Notes under the pieces: model-generated
Told to the model about the DNA's origin: nothing
The model's input: the letters and a program-made list of their open reading frames with translations, nothing else
The model's database searches: none
Source: Alphaproteobacteria bacterium
GTDB lineage: Bacteria; Pseudomonadota; Alphaproteobacteria; Rhizobiales; Beijerinckiaceae
Direction of reading: 5' to 3'
Assembly (NCBI GenBank): GCA_016869595.1
Contig: VGDT01000011.1
Span: forward strand, 1-64,000
DNA: 64,000 nt
Shown: in pieces, positions 1 through 8,787 of the stretch
How the letters are laid out: each line of letters opens with the position of its first letter
Position numbering within the stretch: position 1 is the first letter of the stretch
Program-made: the position numbers and the translations under genes

Positions 1-105
1 CGCTGGCGGCGCCTCGTGCGAGACTATGAAAAGCGCATCGACGTCTCAAAAGCCATGATCCACGTCGCAATGGGCGGCCTCATCTTGCGAAGGATCGCTC
101 ATTGA
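1..105 (+). CDS. IS5-type transposase, C-terminal end (cut by window edge)
   Basis: The first 34 codons are open up to a TGA and read RWRRLVRDYEKRID, followed by SKAMIHVAMGGLILRRIAH. This matches my recollection of the conserved C-terminus of IS5-family DDE transposases (RRL-RDYE-R, then MIH-AM--L-LRR). The start lies outside the window, so intactness cannot be judged. Confidence 0.75.
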   Translation, partial: RWRRLVRDYEKRIDVSKAMIHVAMGGLILRRIAH

Positions 106-130
106 ACGACATTCTCAAACGGACTCTAAG
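1..130 (+). mobile_element. Right end of an IS5-family insertion sequence
   Basis: The transposase stop is followed within 10 bases by TTCTCAAACGGACTCTAAG (about 112-130), the size and position expected of a terminal inverted repeat. The left end is outside the window, so the repeat and target-site duplication cannot be confirmed. The junction is placed near 130 by inference. Confidence 0.5.
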
Positions 131-224
131 ATATTTGCATTCAGTTAGCTGTCACTATTCAGTCGCGTTCCACAGCCCTTAGAGTAACATCTTTATTATC
201 CCGCCGCTCTCGTGAGAGTAAGCG

Positions 225-1454
225 TTGGGTTTTGGCATTCGTCCGCTAGGCGGCAATTTGGACGTGAAACAGGCGTTGGGTCTCGCGAGCCGCATCTCTT
301 TGAGCCGACGCCAAATTGTCATTGCGGCGACGGTTTTTGGCGCTTTGGCCCTGGTCGGAGCTCTCGTTTATCGGCTGAGCCCGGAAGGGAGTTTCTTCCG
401 AGACGAGACAGGGAGGGCGGCGGACGGGCGGCGCATGACCCCGGTCGTGCGCAAGGGCAAGGCGATATTCATCCCTGATGGGTCGCCCTATCGCGCCCAT
501 ATTGCCGTGGCCCCAGTCGAAATCCGGAACGTCAGCCTCAGTCGCGTCGTGCCCGGCACAGTCGAGGCCGATCCGGCCAGGACGGTTCGCGTGTTGGCGC
601 CCGTCAATGGGCGCGTCAGCGAACTAAACGTCGAGCTTGGCGACAATGTCACGAGGGGCCAGCCGCTCGCGACTATCGATTCGGGCGATCTGGCGCAGGC
701 CGTGGCCGACGCCGAAAAGGCCCGCGCTTCCGCAAAGCTTACCAAGAGCGCCTTGGATCGCGCCACTGGATTGAACAAAGCCGGCGGTCTTGCGCTTAGA
801 GAACTCGAGCAAGCGCAGAACGACTTTCTGCAGGCGACGTCGGAATTGAAGCGCGCCGAAGCCCGGCTCGATGTGATTGGCGACAACAGCAAACTCACCG
901 GCCAGCGTAAGATCACCCTTAACGCGCCGATCGATGGCACGATCACGGCGCTCGATACCGCGCCCGGCGACTTTATCGACAACACAACATCGCCGATGAT
1001 GACCATCTCCAACCTCGATCGCATATGGGTCATCGCCAACGTGCAAGAGAAGGATCTCGCCTTTGTTCAAAAGGGCGAGCGGGTGGAAGTTTCGCTTGTC
1101 GCCTATCCACGCGAGGTATTTCCTGGCAAGGTCGAGATCATCAGCCAATTGCTCGAAGCGGATACGCGCCGCAATAAAGTGCGCATCGCCTTCGACAACC
1201 CGCACGGCATGTTCAAGCTGAACATGTTCGCGACGGTGCGCTTCTTCTCACCGCCGTCGCAACGCGTGGTGGTTCCACGGTCAGCGCTGATGATGGTCAA
1301 TGACGCATCAAGCGTTTTCGTCGAAGTCGCCCCTTGGACCTTCGAGCGAAAGCCAGTCCAGCCCGAAGCCGACATCACTGACGGCACGGTCGTTGTGGGA
1401 TTGAACGCCGGCCAGCGTATCGTCGTGCGCGGCGGGGTCCTCTTGAATGATTGA
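225..1454 (+). CDS. RND efflux periplasmic adaptor (membrane fusion protein)
   Basis: A 409-residue HlyD/CusB-type adaptor that would bridge the inner-membrane pump at 1447 and the outer-membrane channel at 4622. An N-terminal hydrophobic stretch (about residues 28-46) acts as signal or anchor. It is followed by a lipoyl-like half domain (APVNGRVSELNVELGDNV), a coiled-coil hairpin rich in Ala, Glu and Lys (about 150-215), the second lipoyl half (NAPIDGTITALDTAPGDFI) and beta-barrel segments. The start is uncertain: TTG at 225 opens the frame, but GTG at 264, with an AGGCGG about 10 bases upstream, is as likely. The stop overlaps the pump gene by 8 bases, so the two are probably translationally coupled. 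No His- or Met-rich metal-binding segment is visible. Confidence 0.88.
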   Translation: MGFGIRPLGGNLDVKQALGLASRISLSRRQIVIAATVFGALALVGALVYRLSPEGSFFRDETGRAADGRRMTPVVRKGKAIFIPDGSPYRAHIAVAPVEIRNVSLSRVVPGTVEADPARTVRVLAPVNGRVSELNVELGDNVTRGQPLATIDSGDLAQAVADAEKARASAKLTKSALDRATGLNKAGGLALRELEQAQNDFLQATSELKRAEARLDVIGDNSKLTGQRKITLNAPIDGTITALDTAPGDFIDNTTSPMMTISNLDRIWVIANVQEKDLAFVQKGERVEVSLVAYPREVFPGKVEIISQLLEADTRRNKVRIAFDNPHGMFKLNMFATVRFFSPPSQRVVVPRSALMMVNDASSVFVEVAPWTFERKPVQPEADITDGTVVVGLNAGQRIVVRGGVLLND

Positions 1455-4400
1455 GCGCATCGTCGAGTTCTGCCTCAAGCACCGCGTCGGCGTAACTCTG
1501 GCTACAGCGCTCATCTTTGCGTTTGGCGTCTATTCATGGACTCAGCTCAAGATCGAAGCCTATCCTGAGATTGGCGACGTGACGGTGATCGTAACGACCA
1601 AGGCGACGGGCCTGGCCGCCGAGGAGGTTGAACAGCAGATTACCGTGCCTTTGGAGCGCGCGCTCGCGAGCACGCCGGGACTTCTCACCATCCGCTCGAC
1701 GAGCACCTTCGCGCTGTCGCTGATCACGATGGTGTTTAAGGACGGCGTTGAGGACTACTGGGCCCGCCAACGCGTGTTGGAACGCCTCGCGCTCGTCTCG
1801 CTGCCTGCCAATATTCAACCCGCGCTCGGTCCGCTAACCGGTCCGACCGGCGAAATTCTCAGATACACTCTGGAATCCGACGCGAAAAATATCGAGGAGT
1901 TGTCGGAAATCCAGCGCTGGATTGTCATCCCTGCGCTCAATCAGGTCCCCGGCGTCGCAAGCGTCGCCAATTTCGGCGGCGTCACGCGTCAGTTTCAGCT
2001 TCAGCTCGATCCGGTCGCGATGCAGCGCTACGGGCTTGGATTGACAGACGTCACCAACTCCATCGTCGCAAACAGCGCCAGCGCCGGCGGCAGCCGCATC
2101 ACGCGGGGCGAACAATCTTATGTCATTCGCAGCATCGGCCTTGTCCGCACTAAGGAGGACCTTGGAAATATCGTCATCGCCGAGCATGGCGGCGTGCCCG
2201 TGCTGACCAAAGACGTCGGGACGCCACGCTACAGCGCACAAGAGCGCGAAGGCATGCTCGGCAAGGATTACAACTCGAACGCCATTCAGGGCGTCGTGCA
2301 AATGCTGAAAGGCGACAACGCCACGGTCGTTTTGAAGTCGGTGCATGACAGAATTGATGAGCTGAATGCTCAACTCGCGCCGCAAGAGGTGAAAATCGTC
2401 CCCTACATGGACCGCAACGAACTCGTTCAACTCACGGTCTCGAAGGTGGCGCATACCGTGACGGAGGGCATTGTCCTCGTCGTCGTTGTCTTGATGCTTT
2501 TTCTCGGCAGCCCGCGCAGCTCGCTCGTCGTTGCGGGGACGATTCCGCTGTCTCTGGCCTTTGCCTTTATCCTGATGAATTTCACCAAGCTGCCAGCGAA
2601 TCTTCTATCCCTTGGCTCGATCGACTTCGGCATTATCGTCGATGGCGCGATCATCGTAACGGAATCGATTCTCAGACTGCGAGAGCACAACCCCGACCGC
2701 GAGCTTCAAGTCGTTGACGTTCAATTCGTCGTCGGCCAGGTGGTGCGGCCGATCTTCTTCGCCATAGTCATCATCATCGCCGGTTATGTGCCGCTCTTGG
2801 GATTGGAGCGCGTCGAGGCCAGACTCTTTGCGCCCGTCGCCTACACGATCGCCTACGCTCTCATCGGGGCCCTGCTATGCACGCTGATGCTCGTGCCCGG
2901 CCTCGCCTATATGGCGCTGCGCTATCCATCGAAGCCCTTTCACAATCGCGTGCTCGAATGGATGGAAAAGCGCTACAAGGAAGCGCTCTATCGTTGCCTG
3001 GAGCAGCCAGCGATCATCTACGTTACGACGGCGCTCGCGATTTGGGGCGTCGTCGTGGCCGGCGGAACGGTGGGCCGCGACTTTCTGCCCAATCTCGATG
3101 AAGGCTCGCTTTGGCTGCAGGTGCAGATGCCGAGCGGCATATCCTTCGAGAAAGCGTCCGATATGGCGAGCGATTTGCGCAGCGCCGTCATGGAGTTTCC
3201 TGAGGTCTCCTACGTCATCACCCAGATCGGCCGGAACGATGATCGCACGGATCCCTGGACGACGAGTCATATCGAAGCGCCCATAGGCCTCAACCGCTAC
3301 GACTCGTGGCCCGAACATGAGACGAAGGAACAGTTCATCGCAAAGCTGACCAAGCGCCTCAATCAGCTTCCAGGAATGGATATCGGCGTAAGCCAGCCGA
3401 TCATCGACAACGTCAATGATCTCGTCAGCGGCGCGCACAGTGCGATGGTGGTCAAGATTTTTGGCGAGGACCTCAAGGAGACCCGTCGTATTGGCAACGA
3501 GGTCGTCGCCGCTCTGAAGACGGTGAAAGGCACGACTCAGACATCGATCGTCCAGGAGCCGCCGATTCCGCAGATTGCCTTCCACATCGATCGCGCCGCA
3601 GCCGCGCGCTACGGCATCAATGTTTCCGACGTTTCGAATATGATCCAGATCGGAGTCGGCGGCGCCTCCATCGGACAAATCTATGTGAACGATCGCAGCT
3701 ACGACATGACGGTGCGCTTCCCGCTTCAGTCGCGCAGCAGTCCGGAAGAGCTCAGCGATCTTTTGGTGAAAACTTCCTTGGGCGCACAGATACCCTTGTC
3801 GGCGATATCAAAAATCTCATTGCAGAACGGAGAAAGCGCCATTTCGCACGAGAAGACGAAACGCGTGCTTACCGTTCGCCTCGACTATGCCGACCGCGAT
3901 CTCAGCTCATATCTCGCCGAGGCGCAAAAGAAAGTCGCGGAGACCGTTTCATACGACAAGCAGGCCAACGCCATCGTTTGGAGCGGAAAATTTGAAAATC
4001 AACAACGCGCGCAGGCGCGGCTGACGATCATCGTCGGCGTCGTGCTGCTGCTGATGCTGCTGATCCTTTACATCGGCTTCGCCAAGCTAAGAAACGCGCT
4101 GCTCATCCTCGGCGTGGTGCCGCTCTCGGCGCTCGGCGGCCTGATCTTGCTGATCGTGACGCGCGAGACGCTCAATGTTGCGACGGGCGTGGGATTCTTG
4201 GCGCTTTTTGGCGTCGCCGTGCAAAACGGAATTATCATGGTGTCGCATCTCAATCGCGTTACCGCGGTGCATGTCGCCTCAGCGCGCGCGCGACGACCGG
4301 GCATGGAGGCGAGCGACGAGATTGTCGGTGATGAGCGCGCGAACTTTCGCGATCAGGTTCTTGAAGGCGCAGCGGAGCGCTTCCGCTCTGTGCTGATGAC

Positions 4401-4611
4401 GTCCGCGGTGCCGATGGTGGGCATGCTGCCTGCGGCGCTCGCGACAGGCGTCGGCAGCGACGTTCAGCGCGGCCTCGGCACGGTGATCGTCGGGGGGCTG
4501 TTGGCGGCGACCGGTTTGATCCTCTTCATTATCCCGACGCTGCATTTTGTCATAGAACGTTTTATGGAAGGGCGCATGAGCGGCAGCGCCAACGAGATCC
4601 TCCGGGTCTGA
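1447..4611 (+). CDS. Heavy-metal-type RND efflux pump (CusA/CzcA family)
   Basis: A 1054-residue inner-membrane proton antiporter of the HME-RND class, full length for the family. It starts with a classical first membrane helix. The HME signature SIDFGIIVDGAIIVTE in TM4 (about residue 395) carries the acidic residues used for proton relay in CzcA/CusA. Two large periplasmic loops and a second block of six membrane segments (about 860-1040) follow. The substrate is not evident from sequence: copper/silver or divalent cations are typical of the family, but no CopZ, CusF or metal regulator lies nearby. It forms an operon with the adaptor before it and the channel after it. Confidence 0.93.
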   Translation: MIERIVEFCLKHRVGVTLATALIFAFGVYSWTQLKIEAYPEIGDVTVIVTTKATGLAAEEVEQQITVPLERALASTPGLLTIRSTSTFALSLITMVFKDGVEDYWARQRVLERLALVSLPANIQPALGPLTGPTGEILRYTLESDAKNIEELSEIQRWIVIPALNQVPGVASVANFGGVTRQFQLQLDPVAMQRYGLGLTDVTNSIVANSASAGGSRITRGEQSYVIRSIGLVRTKEDLGNIVIAEHGGVPVLTKDVGTPRYSAQEREGMLGKDYNSNAIQGVVQMLKGDNATVVLKSVHDRIDELNAQLAPQEVKIVPYMDRNELVQLTVSKVAHTVTEGIVLVVVVLMLFLGSPRSSLVVAGTIPLSLAFAFILMNFTKLPANLLSLGSIDFGIIVDGAIIVTESILRLREHNPDRELQVVDVQFVVGQVVRPIFFAIVIIIAGYVPLLGLERVEARLFAPVAYTIAYALIGALLCTLMLVPGLAYMALRYPSKPFHNRVLEWMEKRYKEALYRCLEQPAIIYVTTALAIWGVVVAGGTVGRDFLPNLDEGSLWLQVQMPSGISFEKASDMASDLRSAVMEFPEVSYVITQIGRNDDRTDPWTTSHIEAPIGLNRYDSWPEHETKEQFIAKLTKRLNQLPGMDIGVSQPIIDNVNDLVSGAHSAMVVKIFGEDLKETRRIGNEVVAALKTVKGTTQTSIVQEPPIPQIAFHIDRAAAARYGINVSDVSNMIQIGVGGASIGQIYVNDRSYDMTVRFPLQSRSSPEELSDLLVKTSLGAQIPLSAISKISLQNGESAISHEKTKRVLTVRLDYADRDLSSYLAEAQKKVAETVSYDKQANAIVWSGKFENQQRAQARLTIIVGVVLLLMLLILYIGFAKLRNALLILGVVPLSALGGLILLIVTRETLNVATGVGFLALFGVAVQNGIIMVSHLNRVTAVHVASARARRPGMEASDEIVGDERANFRDQVLEGAAERFRSVLMTSAVPMVGMLPAALATGVGSDVQRGLGTVIVGGLLAATGLILFIIPTLHFVIERFMEGRMSGSANEILRV

Positions 4612-4621
4612 CAGCTAGCTT

Positions 4622-6175
4622 ATGAGCGAGAAGAGCCATAGATGCAGGCAAAAAGCCGTCGCCGCGCCAGTGCTGCGCGCGGCGGCGCTTGCAGGGCTCG
4701 CGGCGACGCTCTCGGGCTGTTTGGTCGGTCCCGATTTTGTTCAGCCGCCGGCGCCGGAGGCGCCGCACTTTACTCCGGAAAAAACAGCCTCCCCAGGTCT
4801 GGGCCAGCATTTTGCCGAGGGACGCGACATCCCGGAGGATTGGTGGACGCTCTTTCGGTCAAAGCCTCTCGACACGTTGGTTCGCGAAGCGCTCGATCGT
4901 AATCCTTCGCTCGAGGCGGCGGAGGCGGGGATTCGCATCGCCTATTTCACCGCCGAAGCGCAGAGGGGCGTGCTCCTGCCCCAGGTCGGGATCCTCGCCA
5001 ACGAAAGCCAAAACCTGCAGTCGAACAATCGGGCGCTCGGCGCAATTAACCAGTCGATCTTCAACCAGTACTTTCCAAGCCCCTACAACATTGTCACCGG
5101 ACAACCGACCCCGAGCCTCGCGACGACCAATCCAAACGCGCCTTACGGCCTTTTCTTGAAACAGCTTTCGATTAGCTATGCGCCGGACATTTGGGGGCTG
5201 AACCGGCGGAACATCGAGTCGCTCGAGGCGCAAACCGAACAGGCGGCGTTCCAGATAGAGGCGGCGCGTCTGGCGCTCACGTCCAATGTCGTCGTCGCGG
5301 CCATTCAGGAAGCTTCGATCCGCGGACAGATCGAGGCGACAAAAAACATCATTGCGATCCTGAAGGACTCCCTTGAAATCCTGAAGCGACAATATTCCTT
5401 CGGCTCGATCGCCAAGGCGGATGTCGTCGCCCAGGAGGCGGCGCTCGCGCAGGCCGAGCAGGCCCTGCCGCCGCTCGAAAAGCAGCTCGCGCTGCAGCGC
5501 GACCTTCTGACCGCTCTGGCCGGCCGTCTTTCCTTCGAAGAGATCGAGCAGAAATTCAACCTCACTCAACTGAAGCTGCCGGTGACAGTTCCGGTGAGCG
5601 TGCCCTCGATGCTTGTCGAGCAACGTCCCGACATTCGCGCAGCGGAAGCCAATCTGCATGCCGCGACCGCCGCTGTCGGCGTCGCCCGCGCCGCTCGGTT
5701 GCCGAACATCACGCTCTCCGCCAATCTGGGCGTGAGCGCCTTTCATGTCGCGCAGCTCTTCGCCCCGGGAACAGGCTTGTACACGCTCGCCGCGAACGCC
5801 GCGCAGCCGCTTTTCGACGGCATGACGCTATTGAACAAGGAACGTTCGGCCGTCGCGGCTCTGGAGCAGGCTGATGCGCAATATCGCAGCACGGTCGTTA
5901 ATGCGTTCCAGAATGTCACTGACGCGCTGCGTTCCTTGCAGTCGGACGCCAAGGCGGTCGAAACCGCGCGTAAGAGCGAAGACGCCGCCAAACGCAGCCT
6001 TGATATCGTGCGCATGCAATTGAAGTATGGACAGGTCTCTCAGATCGCCGTGTTCACTGCGCAGCGACTCTATTTCTCGGCCTCGCTATTGCGCGTGCAG
6101 GCTGAAGCGACGCGTCTCGCCGACACGGCGGCGCTTTTCATGGCGCTTGGCGGCGGCTGGTGGAACCGCGAGTAA
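4622..6175 (+). CDS. RND outer-membrane channel lipoprotein (NodT/TolC-like)
   Basis: A 517-residue outer-membrane factor completing the tripartite pump. The N-terminus has a basic stretch, a hydrophobic run and a lipobox (TLSGC, Cys about residue 33), followed by VGPDFVQPPAPEAP, typical of NodT-family lipoproteins. Two long helical repeats rich in Ala, Gln and Glu form the alpha-barrel halves. It begins 10 bases after the pump gene stop. Its last 16 bases overlap the next reading frame if that frame starts at GTG 6160. Confidence 0.9.
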   Translation: MSEKSHRCRQKAVAAPVLRAAALAGLAATLSGCLVGPDFVQPPAPEAPHFTPEKTASPGLGQHFAEGRDIPEDWWTLFRSKPLDTLVREALDRNPSLEAAEAGIRIAYFTAEAQRGVLLPQVGILANESQNLQSNNRALGAINQSIFNQYFPSPYNIVTGQPTPSLATTNPNAPYGLFLKQLSISYAPDIWGLNRRNIESLEAQTEQAAFQIEAARLALTSNVVVAAIQEASIRGQIEATKNIIAILKDSLEILKRQYSFGSIAKADVVAQEAALAQAEQALPPLEKQLALQRDLLTALAGRLSFEEIEQKFNLTQLKLPVTVPVSVPSMLVEQRPDIRAAEANLHAATAAVGVARAARLPNITLSANLGVSAFHVAQLFAPGTGLYTLAANAAQPLFDGMTLLNKERSAVAALEQADAQYRSTVVNAFQNVTDALRSLQSDAKAVETARKSEDAAKRSLDIVRMQLKYGQVSQIAVFTAQRLYFSASLLRVQAEATRLADTAALFMALGGGWWNRE

Positions 6176-7665
6176 GACTCTCATGGCAGGATGCGACAAG
6201 AGCCGGTGATGAATTGAAAACCGAAGACGCGATAGTCGAGCTCCGCGAACTTCGAGATGACGTCGCGTTGCTGCGTGACGCTGTGTTGCGCCAAGGCGAG
6301 GCGCGCCTTCTGGAGTGGGGCGTGACAGGGGAGGGGGCGTGCAATCTGGCCTATTATCTCGCTCTCCGCAGCCACGATTTGTTGGCGCTTCAATTGCGCC
6401 TCGCCGCTTATGGCCTTTCCTCGCTCGGCCGCAGCGAAGCGGATGTTATGCCTGCTCTCAACGCGCTGCTGGCGACCCTCTGCAGACTGTGCGGCGAACA
6501 AGCGGAATATCCGCCGGTCAACGCGATGCGCGCCGGCGAGGATGTGCTGAATCGTTGCTGCGATCAGATGTTCGGAGAAAGTAACGGCGCGCGCCACTCT
6601 CGCATCATGGTGACGCTGCCCAGCGAAGCCGCCGCGGATTTGGGCCTCGTCTCGGCCCTGCTCGACGCCGGCATGGATTGCGCCCGCATCAACTGCGCGC
6701 ATGATGATGCTGTCGCCTGGAACCGGATGGTCGACAATGTCCGCGCCGCTTCACGGCGTCTTGGCCGAACTTGTATGGTCATGATGGACATCGCAGGGCC
6801 GAAGCTGCGAATAGAGGCCGTACACGCGCCGGAGAAATATCGCTTACATGTGGGAGAGCGTCTGCGTCTTGTCCCCCATCTCAACCGGCGCAGCGGGTCC
6901 CTGGCTTTCTCGGTCAATTTTCCGCAGGTCATTGCGCAATTGCGGCCCGACGCGGAGATATCTTTCGACGACGGCAAGGCGACGGGTCGGATCGTCGCTG
7001 TGAATGAAGAGGGCGCGGAGCTCGAAATCATCGCAGCTCGGGAGAAGGGCCCGCGGCTGAAACCCGCTAAAGGCGTGAATTTCCCTTCGATCGACCTAAA
7101 GCTTTCGCCGCTGACGTCCAAGGATTTGGTTGACCTCGACTTCGTCGCCCATTCGGCGGATCTGGTCGGCTTTTCATTCGTTCAACGTGTCGAAGACGTC
7201 CTCCAGCTGCAAGCAGAACTCGCCTCGCGGCGTGGGGAAAAACCTGCACAAACGCTTGTCCTCAAGATCGAAACGCCGCTTGCAATCCGTAACCTCCCAC
7301 GCCTGATCGTCCAGTCTGCGGCCCGGCATCCGACAGCCGTGATGATCGCGCGTGGCGATCTTGCGGTCGAGGTCGGCTTCGCGCGCCTCTCTGAGATGCA
7401 GGAGGAAATTCTGTGGCTGTGCGAGGCCGCGCATGCGCCCGTGATCTGGGCGACCCAAGTTCTTGACCAACTCGTCCATGAAGGCGTGGCCAGCCGGGCC
7501 GAGACCACCGACGCGGCGATGGCGCAGCGCGCAGATTGCGTCATGCTCAACAAAGGCGACTATCTGCCACAAGGCGTGCGTTTCCTGCAGGATGTGCTCG
7601 TCCGTATGGAACGCCACCACTCCAAGAAATTCGCCCGGCTCGCAAAGCTGCATGCGTGGTCGTGA
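6160..7665 (+). CDS. Pyruvate-kinase-like barrel protein
   Basis: A 501-residue protein. The first ~140 residues match no domain I recognise. The rest resembles the TIM barrel of pyruvate kinase: ARINCAHDD, a DIAGPKLR strand, FSFVQRVEDV, the KIE motif in LVLKIETPLA, the metal-site segment ARGDLAVEVGF and a WATQVLDQL helix, then TTDAAMAQRADCVMLNKGDY. The separate C-terminal regulatory domain of ordinary pyruvate kinases is absent, since the frame stops about 35 residues after LNKGDY. The GTG start at 6160 overlaps the efflux channel gene by 16 bases, so it may be co-transcribed with the pump. The barrel residues look intact, but real pyruvate kinase activity is unproven. Confidence 0.72.
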   Translation: MEPRVRLSWQDATRAGDELKTEDAIVELRELRDDVALLRDAVLRQGEARLLEWGVTGEGACNLAYYLALRSHDLLALQLRLAAYGLSSLGRSEADVMPALNALLATLCRLCGEQAEYPPVNAMRAGEDVLNRCCDQMFGESNGARHSRIMVTLPSEAAADLGLVSALLDAGMDCARINCAHDDAVAWNRMVDNVRAASRRLGRTCMVMMDIAGPKLRIEAVHAPEKYRLHVGERLRLVPHLNRRSGSLAFSVNFPQVIAQLRPDAEISFDDGKATGRIVAVNEEGAELEIIAAREKGPRLKPAKGVNFPSIDLKLSPLTSKDLVDLDFVAHSADLVGFSFVQRVEDVLQLQAELASRRGEKPAQTLVLKIETPLAIRNLPRLIVQSAARHPTAVMIARGDLAVEVGFARLSEMQEEILWLCEAAHAPVIWATQVLDQLVHEGVASRAETTDAAMAQRADCVMLNKGDYLPQGVRFLQDVLVRMERHHSKKFARLAKLHAWS

Positions 7666-7728
7666 GTCCTTATGTTTCCGCTCATCGTCACGAAGTCGCA
7701 GCAGCCTTACCTGCGAGAACAGCTCGAA

Positions 7729-8208
7729 ATGACCAAGCGGAGCGCCGGAATTCTGTTGTTTCGCCATATCCATGGTTTGGCGCAGGTTCTCCTGATCCAT
7801 CCGGGCGGTCCCTATTGGCGGCGCAAGGACGAGGGCGCCTGGTCGATTCCGAAAGGACTGTTTGAGGAGGGCGAGGAGCCTCTGTCGGCCGCCAAGCGCG
7901 AATTTCTGGAGGAGACTGGAACGACGCCTCACGGCGTCTTCATCGAACTCGGCGAATTTCGTCAGCCGAGCGGCAAGCTGCTGATCGTATGGGCGCTCGA
8001 GGGCGATTTCGATCTCGCGTCGTTCAAGAGCAACACATTCCGAATGGAGTGGCCGCCGAAGTCCGCGCGTTTCGAAGATTTCCCAGAGGCGGACCGCGCG
8101 GAATGGTTCGACGCTGAAAAGGCTGCGCGCAAAATCACCAAGGGGCAGCGACCGATTCTGGACGCTCTTTTCCAGCTGCTCAGTTCAACGCCACGCGCGA
8201 CGGTCTAA
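7729..8208 (+). CDS. NUDIX hydrolase
   Basis: A 159-residue small NUDIX protein. The Nudix box is complete: G-LFEEG-E followed by EPLSAAKREFLEETGT, with the REFLEE metal ligands present. The N-terminus MTKRSAGILLFRH is typical of the family, so I use ATG 7729. The frame is open from ATG 7672, which would add 19 residues with no better ribosome site. It probably cleaves a nucleoside-diphosphate-linked substrate; which one cannot be told. It follows the pyruvate-kinase-like gene closely on the same strand. Confidence 0.82.
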   Translation: MTKRSAGILLFRHIHGLAQVLLIHPGGPYWRRKDEGAWSIPKGLFEEGEEPLSAAKREFLEETGTTPHGVFIELGEFRQPSGKLLIVWALEGDFDLASFKSNTFRMEWPPKSARFEDFPEADRAEWFDAEKAARKITKGQRPILDALFQLLSSTPRATV

Positions 8209-8280
8209 TCGGCTGCCGCAAGCGGCGGTGCCTTTCATGGCGTCGGGCGTCGGCTGGAGGCTGGAGGCGGCTATCACCCG

Positions 8281-8613
8281 TTAGCTCAAGCGCTGCCAGC
8301 TAAGAACGTCGTCGCTGACGATGCTGGCGTGATTACGGCCGTGATTGACTGGGAGTGCTGCGCCTCCAACGTCGCCCTCTATTGGGATCTTTCGGTCGCG
8401 CTCCATGATTTGTCAGTCGACGCCAAGCAGGAATTTCTGATGGGCTACGGCATGAACGAGAATAAAATTCGCGAAATCGCGCCGCTCATTAAGGCGATCA
8501 ATCTCATCAATTACGCGCCCTATGTGGAGCGGGCCGCCGAAGAAAGAGACCGGGCGCGGCTTGAACAATATCGGACGCGCCTGTCTGGCGCGCTGGATTT
8601 ATATTTGCTCTGA
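8281..8613 (+). pseudogene. Remnant of an aminoglycoside-phosphotransferase-like kinase (C-terminal part)
   Basis: The frame continues in phase after the NUDIX stop and contains PAKNVVADDAGVITAVIDWE, which matches the catalytic and metal-binding end of APH-type kinases (H-D-HP-NV then DDG-I-VIDW). It then reads through a typical C-terminal helical region. The N-lobe and the first half of the catalytic loop (HGD-H) are missing, and no good start with a ribosome site exists. The longest start-to-stop reading is GTG 8329 (94 residues). I read it as a decayed 3' fragment. Confidence 0.6.
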
Positions 8614-8787
8614 GCAATCCCTTCGGCTTTGAGCTCCGAGGAACAATCGGCCGTCAGACAAACTGGGGGCTAGCGACCCACGAAAATGACCTTTGCAACG
8701 CGACCTCATCAACGTCGTACAACTCGGCGATTGTAAAGACCCGAAGCCGTCTTTCCCACAGAACGGCAGTAGACTAGGCTTGCGGGT

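Noticed and set aside
8638-8670. GGAAC as a possible EcfG site before the 450-residue protein
   Set aside because: No CGTT 16-17 bases downstream.
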